64,000 bases of DNA from Paraescarpia echinospica (Eukaryota > Annelida > Polychaeta > Sabellida > Siboglinidae): contig CM034534.1 in the NCBI GenBank assembly GCA_020002185.1, positions 65,564,717 through 65,628,716 on the forward strand. The letters run 5' to 3'. A model generated the notes under the pieces. The model was not told where the DNA came from. It searched no databases and saw nothing but the letters and a program-made list of their open reading frames with translations. Within the stretch, counting starts at the first letter, position 1. Each line of letters opens with the position of its first letter. Below are positions 1 through 12,100 of this stretch, piece by piece. The translations under genes and the position numbers were made by a program.

Positions 1-2372
1 TTGGCAATTTCTTGGCAACTTGGGGACAGACAGTTTTGGGTCCAAGATTCGGACTAGACACGGTCCATGACCACGGACACGGTGCAATTCATTGTTGTTG
101 GTGTAAAAACATGGCTGTCAACGTTGGGGACTGTGTATCCTTTGAAACTCAGATGATCAAGTTAATGTTGGTCCCGTCTCGTTATTTGGAGCCGCAAGAC
201 TTATAGAACCACTGATTGACAGCGTCTGTGACAATGGCCAGGATGGGTGGGAGTGAGGCAGTGACCACCTACTACTAGTATTACCTAAACTAGGCCTAGC
301 CCAGTCCTAGGTGACAGATCCTAAGCTAAGTCTCTAGGCACCTTGATGAGTTTATTGCTACTGCTCACAGTGGTGGCCATTGGGTCTTGTGCAGTGCCAG
401 CATGGCCATAGCATATGCAGTATTGGGCTTGGTGATCATATTGTTCTAAAAAAAGCTGGCGAGTTGAATTAGGCCTCAAATGATTAACAGAAGAGTTTGG
501 TAACCACACTGTACAGGCTGTCAATAAACTTGCAGAGGCTAGAGTGGTCGAAAAAAAATAGAAATAAAGAACTCACTACTGACACTAACATATATGTTCT
601 GTCAATGACTGTGTAGTCACGCAAACCACTGCATTTGCTTAAATGTTGTGATTTGTCACATGTATGTGATGTGACACACTCACAAGCAAACACCACAGTC
701 TGTTTGATTATTTATCTACTGTCAACTGTTATAGAGTTAGTCGTATATGTCGGTGAATGTGTCTTATCCACTAAAAAACTCTAAATTATAATAATATTGT
801 ATTTTTAATGTACAAGAGTTCTTTTGACTACATTTGTGTTTACCAGTCACCCAGTAATGTTACGCTATTGGGCGTAAGCAAACACCCTTTCACAATCACA
901 CTCAGTCTTTCATTTACATGTACCTTAGATCTCCACGGCCTGTATCTATGGTATTGGAAAATACAACCACAGCTATGCATTGTCCACTTTACTTGTGTGC
1001 ATGCAAAGTTTGCGAAGTAGCTTAGTATATGTATTTTACTTGCTGATTGTCTTGAATGAAGTTACTTAAGATTCTGTTGTGATAAATTAATGAAGACTGA
1101 GCTGAGAATGCATGAACGAAGATAATTTTATGATTTGGCATGGATATATATATATATATTCTTAATACTAGAATAAATAAATATATAATAAATATGTTGA
1201 AGGCGTACGGCCCAACAAATTGTGTTTAATAATCATGAAACAACAATCACATTTTGAAAGTTGTGTTTGTGACATGTTAAAATTATAAAGACAACATTCA
1301 AATACTAAACAGCCACTATTGTCTGTAATTGGCAGTTAGGATTATAGCAGAGGCACGTGTCCCTACACAAACTTGCTTTGGAAGTTCCTGGTTCCCATTT
1401 AACAAACTGCAAGTTGGGTACCGTACGACAGATTAGCAAGCTTCTGGCTAGTGGTACAGGCAACCGCCCTTAAAATATATGTAACATCTCTATCTCTTAC
1501 GTGCTCACTTTCTATTTTGTGTACATAGAAAATGTGATACATGGTGTTAGTTTAGGAAACCTCTGGCCCATCTGTATGTCCAAGGAACTTACTGTGCACA
1601 GTATCTGCGTTTCAAATAGATCTATGTGAATATGTAATAGACCTGTAATCATATTTGATCTTGCTGTGTTTGACTTGATGTAAGCCTATTCGGCAGAGCA
1701 TAAAACACATCTGGTCATGTTCCAAAGTTTCACAATAGGCACAGTGTGCAGCATGTTTTGGGGCCTGAAAGTGTAAAGTATAATTGGGTCAACTTAACCT
1801 ACCAGTACATTAGCTATGCATGCAATGCCCGCATAATCCAGTGACACCATTATAGTGATTTAAACTCCTGCAAAAATATAGTTTAAAACTAATGTTGATG
1901 AAATTCTTTATTGATATATTTAGTTAGCACAAATGGAGCAATAATTGTATAATCATGAAACGAAAATCAATGATATAAAGATGACAGTTATATGATGGGT
2001 GAATGGTTTTGCTATATTGTGATAATACCATTGTTTTCTACGTGTTTCCCACCATGACAGTGCTACAGTGCTTTTTTCTGCCATCTATGATCCGAACTTC
2101 CACCACCTGCAGATGTTGGTTGGTCAGTGTTATAAATGTCTTAGTGACACTGGTCACAACTCTAGTGACAATTAGTCACTGTGGTCCTATGTTGAATTCA
2201 CCACCCCTGACGAAGGCGACAAATTTCACCATTAGTTAAACATTGATGTGAATGTGTAATCGGATATCGATGTTACTCGCAGTAATACAAAACTGTGAGA
2301 TCCTGCTGTTTCGAACTAGCGTACTACTGTTGTATGCGCGTGGCTAAACGTTTTGTTCTTATTACCTTTCAG
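1..2372. other. non-coding stretch, no gene recognised
   Basis: AT-rich sequence with only short ORFs of low-complexity composition and no recognisable domain. It contains a short TA run near 1143-1160. No rRNA, tRNA or transposon coding remnant was seen. It is presumably intergenic or upstream intron sequence of the receptor gene that follows. Confidence 0.5.
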
Positions 2373-2477
2373 GTGTGACACAACATCTACGCTCTCTGCA
2401 TCTGGATATATACAAGTTTGTGATGGAACTGATGTTTTGCGATCGTCACAACGGTAACGTGGATTTTGTTCGAGATG
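2373..2477 (+). CDS. possible unassigned internal exon
   Basis: A 105-nt open stretch lies between a good acceptor (pyrimidine run ending ttacctttcag, 2371-2372) and a good donor (gtatgtg from 2478). Only one of the three frames is open; it begins and ends in phase 1 and reads VTQHLRSLHLDIYKFVMELM and onward. I do not recognise the peptide. It may be the last visible exon of an upstream gene, a 5' exon of the receptor gene, or chance. The acceptor could equally start the 5' UTR of the signal-peptide exon that begins coding at 2642. Confidence 0.25.
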
Positions 2478-2641
2478 GTATGTGACCGCTATCTGTCAGT
2501 GACGTGCGTTAATTGAACAGCGACAATGGAGTGCACATAACACAGATATTGGACACCTTTGATGGTTGTGAAGGCCTCAGTTTAGAACCCACGCAGTGAT
2601 CGAGACGTCTTAAAACCTGTTACAAGACACGACTTGTGAAA

Positions 2642-2762
2642 ATGTTGATGAACCGACAGCTTATTTTTGTGCTGGTGGGCCTGTGTACGTTTTACGCCGA
2701 AGCTCGCAAGAAACGGAACCTGCTAAGATCGCAACAGAGCAGTTTGTCAGACAAAGATGCAG
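2642..2762 (+). CDS. FGFR: FGFR-like exon 1, signal peptide
   Basis: Starts with ATG at 2642 and encodes about 40 residues: a short polar start, a hydrophobic core ([13 protein letters not shown]) and a probable signal-peptidase site after AEA, then a basic KKR stretch. It ends in phase 1 at the donor gtaggt (2763). A second in-frame Met lies at codon 3. The upstream acceptor at 2371 would make 2373-2641 the 5' UTR of this exon. It joins in frame to the first Ig exon. Confidence 0.7.
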
Positions 2763-5700
2763 GTAGGTGGAGCCACATGTGTTTTTATGATATTGTGTGA
2801 TAAGTGGATTAAAGTTGAAGCAAGTTCAGTTACTCTGACCCAGTGTAAAGCTAAACATATGCTATGACCCTGAAGTGTGTTTTAATTTTCAGATTAGTTA
2901 ATAACCTTCAGTAGTAGCCAGTATTTAACCAAAATGATGAACGTTGTTGAATGTAGTAAATTTTTTGATGGTTCAGGTAATACATTTTTAAAATAAATAA
3001 AACGTACTAATATATATATATATATATATGTGTAGATAATTATTCAGTGTTTCCTGTAAAGATGGAAGTCATATTTCAGTCGATGAAAGTCGTTAAGGTG
3101 TCACTACGCCAGACATGGTTAACATCTACGATACAGTATTGCGTACGGTCTTGGACAGACACGCTCCAATCAAGAACAGAGTGAGGAGAGGGACTAAGCC
3201 ATGTCCATGGTACAACAGAAAGGTGAAGGAGGCTAGAGAGAAGAGACTCCAGTGTGAACATCGTTGGAGGACGACCAAACTCGAAGTTCACCGGCAGCTC
3301 TATGTCGAAGCCCGCAATGCTTCTACAGTTTGCATAGCTAAGGCTAAGAGTAACTACTATCAAGACACTCTGCAGAGAGCTGACAACAAATCGATGTTCC
3401 GGCTCGTGAGGTCCCTCGGGACTGAACAGAAGAACATTTATCCGGACTTTGAATCCACTGATGATGGTTGCAGTAAGTTCGCGCAACACTTCACTAACAA
3501 AGTGCAACAGATTCGAGCAGAGTTAGAAACGATGTACCGCTCAAACACACCAGTGAGAGAGAAGGCATGTTTCAATGAACCTCTCGTTTTGCTCGTGCCA
3601 ACATCGGAAGACAAAATACAAAAGATTGTGTCTGGATTAACAAAGAGCTGTCAACTCGATCCTCTGCCAGGCAAACAAATTCAGCAGTGCCTGTCATCAT
3701 TGGTACCAGTTATTACCGCCATTACCAACAAGTCATTTGAAGAAGGAACAGTGTCAGCGTCCTTAAAGGAGGCTCGTGTTCGTCCATTATTGAAGAAGCC
3801 ATCTCTGGACCGTGATGTGCTACATAACTACAGACCTGTTAGCAGTCTGTCTCATCTGTCCAAGGTTATTGAGAAGATAGTAGCAACGCGATTGTCTGAT
3901 CATCTTGACTCGCAAGATATGAATGAACCTTTTCAGTCGGCATAAAAAAAGCTTCACTACAGAAACCGCATTGTTGAAAGTCTGCAGTGATGTCCGGGTG
4001 GCATTGGATCGTAAAGAAGGCACCCTGCTCGTGCTTCTTGACCTGAGTTCAGCTTTTGACACGATTGACCACACTACTCTACTCAATCGGCTCAGCAAGC
4101 GCTACGGTATTCAAGGTTACGCCCTCCAGTGGATGGAATCATATCTGCAAGACCGCAAGCAGCATGTTGTAATTGGCCAGAGTGCATCTGAACATCACAT
4201 TCTTAAAACAGGAGTGCCGCAGGGATCCGTCCTCGGGCCTATACTGTTCTCTCTGTATGTCCAACCAGTTGGCGATGTCATCAGAAGGCACGGTGTAACG
4301 TTTCATCATTATGCTGATGACATGCAGCTGATGCGTGCGTTTGCGCTTAATCCTACGGCACTACTCGAGGCCCTACATCGTCTTGAAGCCTGCGTCATGG
4401 AGATTCGGGAGTGGCTGACCTCTAATTACCTCAAACTGAACGACCAGAAAACCGAGTTCCTTCCGATTGTCCCAGTTTCTGCAAAGAAGTTAGTAAACGA
4501 TCTCAGCATCAATGTTGGTGGTTCTCTCATCCGAGCTGTGCATCAGATTAAAGACCTTGGTGCCGTCTTAGACTGTCATATGGACATGACTGCCAACACA
4601 TCAGCGATTATCCGGTCCTGCTATTTCCACCTACATCACATCAGCCAAATCAACAAGTTCCTGCCAAGACAGACGAGGGAGAGAGTAGTCAACGCATTAG
4701 TGACATCAAGGCTCGACTACTGCAACTCCCTCCTGTACGGCACCATGGACAAGAACTTTGTACGGTTACAGCGTGTCCAAAACTCTGCAGCCAGAATGAT
4801 CGTGCGAGTGCCCAAATACGCAAGCATCACGCCAGTGCTCCAAGACCTACATTGGCTGCCGGTACGAGAACGCGTTCGTTTCAAGGTCCTGGTATTCGTG
4901 CACAGAGCTGTCAACAAGTGTGGGCCCGTGTACCTGAGCGAGTTTGTCTGCCTCTACGTGCCCACCAGGTCCCTTCGGTCAACGGGAAATCGTCAACTTG
5001 CGAGACCGCGAACAAGATGCAAAGTCGGAGACGCGAGTTTTATGGCAGCAGCTCCGGACCTCTGGAACGATTTACCCACATCAATGCTTGAACTAAACAA
5101 TGAAGCAGCTTTTAAAAGCGCATTAAAAACACTATTTTAATCGATATTTTAACTCCAGCAGCCGCAGCAGTCCAGGATCTGCGGAGTGATCTACTTGTTT
5201 TCAATGCATGTAATGAACACTGACACTTTTAAGAGCACTTTTAAACACCCTCTTTTAATCAATATTTTAACTGCAATTGTGACTTTTAGACTTGGCATTA
5301 AGCTTTTATCAATTATCTTTTGTTTACATAACATGATAATACTAATATTTAAAGATATTTGTTTTTAATATCATTTTTTTTTATTTAATTAATAACTTTT
5401 TGGATTTATTACTATTTTACATGTAAAGCGCCTTGAATAGTTTCTAACTAGAGTTGGCGCTATATAAGTATATTTATTTATTTAATATCTAAAGCACAGG
5501 AAAAAATTTAATTTTGGTGAAAGAAATCAGACTTTTTTTCTTGAAAACAGTCTGCCAGGTATGTGGACCCATTCATGGTCTGGAAACATCTCATTATTTA
5601 AGTTGGCCAACACTGAGACGGACGTGCATTCCTCTCATATCTTGACTATTGTTCCTGTTACTATAAAAGATGCATCTTTGTTTGCTGTTACGTTTCCGTA

Positions 5701-8700
5701 CCCATGATTAATGGGAAAGAAACATGCCGAGTGGGGAATTTTACTATCTGACTCATGGGGCCAATGTTTGATAAATAGACATTGGCCCCTCCTTTTCCTT
5801 AGACCAGCTGCTAATGAAGACACACAATTAACATATCAACACCGGTTTGTTTTCATCCAATACAGGGTGTAGTTTGACTGCTTTCCCATAGATTTCTTGT
5901 GAGGTAATTGTTAGATCTCAGATAATGGGAGTTTACCACTTAATTGAAATATCACTCTGTTGCCAGTACAAAACAATTGGTATGTATATATATATATATA
6001 TATGTAACAAAAATCAGTTTTGTGTGTCTGTGTGGCTAGGTAAATACTCATTTTCGAGACTGGTGTTTTATTTTGTTCAGCCTCTACTACCGTAATGACT
6101 GTATATATTGGAACAAATAAAAATAATTAAATTATCAGCTGTTCCAAAACATACGGTGCACAAAAATAAGTCTCAGATTCACTGTCCCAATACTTAGGGA
6201 CATGAACAAGTCCTGACGTCATGTCATCCTTGTCTATTAGTAATTACCCTGCTACTAACTATTTTTGAGTGTCAATGGCCCTACATCCCGTGTGTCCGGA
6301 CACATAGGGACAAAAATAATTATATTTATTAAGGTGTCTCAAAACATACAGTACAGAAATATAATTTTTTCTATATTTTTAGGCTGTCCCAAAACATACG
6401 GTGTCCCAATACATCAACGGTCGTTATGATACCTTTGATTGTTCAGGTTTAGGGCATCCATGGGCATTTTGAAGATGTAGTCTCATGGATAATACATTTG
6501 TCACATCATCAGTTTTAATTATTTTTTGTGTGCAGTGTCATTATGAAAATTTGAAACCTGCTAATTTGTTTATGATAATCATAACAAATTTAGCAGGTTT
6601 CAAATTCAAGCTTGAAGGAAATATTTCTATTAAGTTACAGTTGACTGATCCAGTTGTTTTCATCAAATCAATAGAGGTTTCATTTGATCTCTAACAAAAT
6701 TGGATTTGTGTAGATTAGATCGTGATTTCTTGCCGTGTACTGAGTATAGGGTGTTCAACAAGACCTGTACATTGCTTACATTAGATAAGATCGCAAGTCC
6801 TTGCCATGTATAGGACTTTCAGTAAGTTACACTGCATAGATATAAAATGTGTGTCACAGTCAAGTTATTGTTTGGCATCATGACATGAGCAGTGAAAGTT
6901 AAAATGATGCTTTCAAGTACTAGTGGTAGTGTAATTTAGCAAAGTAATCATCACATACCTGCACATGATCTGCTTACTGGTGCTTGTTAGTAAACACTTA
7001 CATTTTGCACACATGAACGCACACATGCATGCATGAATGACCACGCATGTACACACACCCAACCAATTGATTTCATTAACATACCTTCAGTGTTATTGTT
7101 AGTAGTAAGTGCCTAGGACTGAAATATCTCTGATTTTCTTGGGACAAGGGCGAGTACAGGTGTCTTTTTTGACATAAACACAATGAAATCAGTTGTATCT
7201 CATCAGTTAAGTAAAATGGGAGTTTACCACATAATTGAAATATAACTCTGTTGCCAATGACAAGACTAGTGGCATGCTGTATGTTTAAGTTCACTAAGTG
7301 TTATTAATGTCGTTACTGGCACTTTGTATTATTTGTATAAAGATAAAACACAAATTGGGCAGATTGCCCTCCCAGTGATTTACTTTGAGGTTGTGTGGCA
7401 ATTCTTGAAACTTGTCGTAGTTCAATTCAGAATGAACCACTAGTAATGGAGAGATTTTATTTTTATAATAAGCTAGTAGTTTTATGAAATTTTATTAAAT
7501 ATAGTTTGGAATGAACAACTGTTCAGATGTTGCAGAATTGTTTGTAATACCAGTGGATAAATTACAAGTAGGATTGTGATGTGTTTGTTGTAGTATAATG
7601 TCTATAATTATAGTGCATACATTATGTGTGTGTGTGTGTGTGCGTGCGTGTGTGCGTGCGTGCGTGCGTGCGTGTGTGCATATGTCATGTTTTACCTGAC
7701 AATATCTGACATGTTGTCTTTGTCTGGGAGTCTGGGACTGAAGTAGGCAATGATATATAAACTTCTTTTGAATCGTACAGGTTATGAACTTAAGCCCCGG
7801 GTCTCGCCTGGGCTAAGTCTATTTGGTAAGCACATCTGTTGCCAACATATATTTCACTTACGCTTTCTGCGGATGTCTAACAATTCATGATCTGTCATTG
7901 TAACGGTTCTGACTCCAATGACTCAGGATTTATGGTCCTCACTGTGTGGTCCAACACCATCATTTCGAGTGTCTTTGTAGACCTGACATTTGCTGGAATC
8001 GAAATGCGTACAGTGAAAACACTGGTGAAATTGGAAGCATAATTTTGCGATAAATAACAACTCAATTAGGTTTTATAAAGTACTGGGTGTTGACATTATG
8101 GGGGTTGTAAACCCCTTTGTGTGACCTCCACTAGAGTTGGTTGCCTTGTCCATCAGCTGGCCTGGAAAGACAGAATTGATGATCTGAGTAGTTGAAAGAG
8201 GAATGGGTAAACTTTTCTGTGAGTGTCCCAACAAGTGCTTAGTAGCAGGACCAGTGTAGACCGATCCAGGTCCCTGTGAATAGTGTATTCACAAACCCTC
8301 CAGGGGGTGTCAATACCACTTGTTATCATAGAATTCCATAACTTTTGAATGGTCATATTTGTGATTGAAATGTTTGCTTTTTACATGGTATTTATTTCCA
8401 TAAGACGTTGTGGACATTTATCGTTCTGTTATTGTGTACACATCTAGGTGATAAATGACACGATTTGTAGACCTTGCTAGTTTGAACAGGTTAATGTTTG
8501 CAAGATGAAAAATTTTGTAATTATATTTATAGTGTCTACAAGGTTGTAATAGCAATACTATTTTTATTCAGTAGATGCATAACTACATATAACAGGATAA
8601 CCAACAAATGTTGTAATAAAACATCTAGATATAAAGTGTGCGATGTTAACATAATTATATGATAACAAGTGCCCGAGCAGTGTGTCAGGTCTCAGGATTG

Positions 8701-9150
8701 TTTACTAACATAATATCCATGCTATTGCAATTATGCATACACAAAAAATAACACAGAAATATAGGCTGAGCGTAGTGAATATAATACGATCTACACATAT
8801 GAGCCATATATAATGACACAAGATGAAGTTTTTTAGTCTATGTTTTCAGTTGTGCATGATATTATTTTACTACTAATACTGGCCTGGATCATGTGGTTTA
8901 TTATTTACTTGTTGTCCGCAAGTTTTTCCCCTCAATTTGCTATACACGAACGGTCGGCGTAATGATTTACAACATGTGCTGTTAAATAATCATATTAGAT
9001 TAATAATTAATACTAACTTAATTAAATAGAAAAATGACAACTGGCAGCTTGGTTATCTGTTGAAATTACAGGTTTTAGCCTGTATTTTGTTCACGGTATT
9101 CACATGCTTGTATTTTACCAAAAAGCTAAGATGGAACACCAAACTTTATA

Positions 9151-9184
<34 letters not shown>

Positions 9185-12100
9185 CACCCTCTGTCATGTT
9201 CACTTATCTAATATTACAAATTGTTCAATTGAATTTTTGGTAGTCATGTCCACTTTTTCACGGAAGTTCCCATTTATAACTTTCATTATCTTGTAAACTA
9301 CTAGTATTCAAATTTACATCATAACAAACGAAAATCATTTACAAATACTCCGGGAATTTGTTTTGTGCCTCGGTGTACCACCAAAGATGGTAATTTTTGC
9401 TGATATAATTAATATGTTTATTAAATTGTGAAGTGAAATGTTAAGACATTATCATGACAAGTTATTGTTTGTCTCCAGCCCCGGCGTGGCAGACAAAACG
9501 TCCAGTGCGGTCAAAGGACTGCGCGGTGAAGGGCAAGGTCACCTTCAAGTGTCCAGCTACTGGACGTTCCTCACTCAGTATTCGTTGGCTGAAGAATGGG
9601 AAACCATTCTTACGACGCAAGGCCGGACCGGTAGGTGGCGACACAAGCTGTTTGCATTGGGATAATATTATTCTCTGTATCCTTGTCATCAGGGGAGATG
9701 TTTTTCTTCTGTCACTGATTCAACACGGCTGTCTTTGTTCCCCTGTCTAATAAAGATAAGGTAAAGAATACTTTATTGATCCTCACAGGGAAATTGCATT
9801 TCTGCCTGTGCAAAGCATACAATTACAAATATAAACGTAAACATGCAAGAGTAAATATAACATTTAAAAATCACACCTAAGTACAGATACAAACATTAAA
9901 ATGACCCACATGTGCTAACAGTCTGATTTATTCATTCTTTTGTTCCCACTTCTGCCGCTCTTCTAATTAAATGCGTATTCCTTCAAAGTTATGGTAAATA
10001 AGTGCCAAGAACTCAAGTTTCAGTGATTTTCTTGGGGCAGGGGCGAGGTGGTTTTGCAGAGATAACCGGCAATGAAATCAGTTGTATTTCATCAGTTACC
10101 AGAATGGGCGTTTTCTACTTAATTGAAATATCACTTTGTTGCCAAAACAAGACAAGTGGTGCGCTGTGTGTTTTAAGTTCATTATGGGTTATCTTAAATG
10201 TCGTTATCTGCAATGAAGTCACCTGTACTAGTTACCAGAATGGGCGTTTTCCTTTTCATTGAAATGTCACACTTTGTTGCAAAAACGAGACGTGGTGCAC
10301 TGTGTGTTTTAAGTTCATTAAGTGCTATTTTTAATGTCGTTATTGGCACCTGTTTTTATATGTGTGAAGCTAACACTTAAATTGGGCAGATTGCCACAGC
10401 CAAAGATTTGCTTTGTGGTTGTTAATATAACTTCAATGTAGTTTAATTCAAACTGGGCCACATGTGATGGATATCTCAGTCACAATCTTCCTCTTCTCCT
10501 TCTACCCCCTCCTCTCTGAGGTATCCACTCTCTTTGTTAATTCTTCCTCTCTGTTTGTTCCACCTGTCCAGCCTACTTTTACCAACTCCTCTCCAGCTTC
10601 CTCCTCGAACTCTCTTTCACTCCATCCTTACCCCAGAAGGGTTTTATAAACAAACAACGCCTTTGTGAGTCCACTGCGGGTTACATATTTACCCTCCACC
10701 CGGTTCTATTTCCCTGTCTGCATGAGATATCCAGGCATATAATACAGCTCACGTCAAATTGTTAGCCAGCACAAAGGATCATGCTTGAGCCGAGGTGGTG
10801 CCTGTGGCCAGTGTCTAGAAAGCCTGTCATGGTTTTACGCATTCAGCCATGATGTTTTCCTTGCTACTTATGAACACCTTTAGAAAGCCTGTCATGGTTT
10901 TACACATTCAGCCATGATGTTTTCCTTGCTACTTATGAACACCTTTAGAAAGCCTGTCATGGTTTTACGCATTTAGCCATGATGTTTTCCTTGCTGCTTA
11001 TGAACACCTTTAGAAAGCCTGTCATGGTTTTACACATTCAGCCATGATGTTTTCCTTACTACTGATGAACACCTTAAGAAATGTTTGTCTCGTGCCAGAA
11101 GCTCGTTTTATATTTCTTGTGGTCTGCATTGTCCAAATGTGGGTCATTTCACATGTGATCTGTGCAGTTCTCTGTCCAAATTCAATCTTGTCATATGAGT
11201 CATAATTGTGGGTCTGTGGCATAGTTTACCGAGGCACAAATGCATTTATGAACTTTATGAGATTTTGTCAGCCAACCTGTACTGGGTAGCATGCGAATAT
11301 CATAGACCTTTAATTAGGCACTTCAAACGATTCTGCTCGCTACGTAATTTTCCGTGCGCCGAAATCCGTTCACGATTTAGCCGTGTCGTTTACGCACCGC
11401 CCGGGTAGTGCTTTGTTTTAACTCTTGGATTCGCGCGCTTTATCTGGTCATTGACGTCATCTGCTGATGGATTCATTTTGCTGGTAAGTCGAATTTTATT
11501 TACGTGTCTTTCTTTTTCAAATTTGACCAAATAATCAGCTAGATTTTATCGATTTGACTACATAGCTGTTTTTCATTAGTAAAGTTAGCACATTTGCATT
11601 AGTATAAGAAGAAATCGTTTGTGTTTAGCAAGATCTATTAGGTTTATATTAGTCTGTGTTGAAAAATCTTTGGCGGAATCGGGCGCCATCTATGGTTTTG
11701 AGCCGTTCCCAAAAATTGAAGTTTCACCATTGTCAGGCATTGCGTGTCGATGAAATCGCATGCGCGTATACAAAACCAGGTCGGATTATGCTATATAGGT
11801 GTGTCTAAGAGAAAAGATTTAGTGTTTATCCTGATCTATGGGGATTTATGCTAGTCTGTGTTGAAAAATGTTCGGCGGATTCGGGCGCCATATATGGTTT
11901 TTGAGCCATTCAAAAATCATGACACGATTATTTGACCGATCTGTGACTGTTGTTGAAGCCACTTGCGCCGCGTCATCGACATCGTGATGATGTCATCGGA
12001 GCCAGATTGTGACTTATTCCATATTACTGAAATTAAATTAGTACAACACAACAGGCAAAGCCAAGTAGATTAGTAGAAGTTTAAAGTTGCTAGACTTTTT

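Larger units (their letters stand above)
5485..9478. other. intron 1 remainder, repeats only
   Basis: No coding exon recognised. It holds copies of an unclassified dispersed repeat (5918-5990 and 7105-7445), a thrice-repeated 20-bp motif (6140-6403), a 59-bp near-perfect palindrome (6548-6606), a TG/CG microsatellite (7624-7680) and TA runs (5984-6003, 9146-9184). Confidence 0.6.

Noticed and set aside
2003..2239. 78-codon hydrophobic ORF upstream of the receptor
   Set aside because: Low-complexity hydrophobic composition from repeated agtgacactggtcac-type sequence; no other coding evidence.
3076..3507. 143-codon minus-strand ORF
   Set aside because: It lies opposite the L2 linker/RT coding sequence and has no domain of its own.
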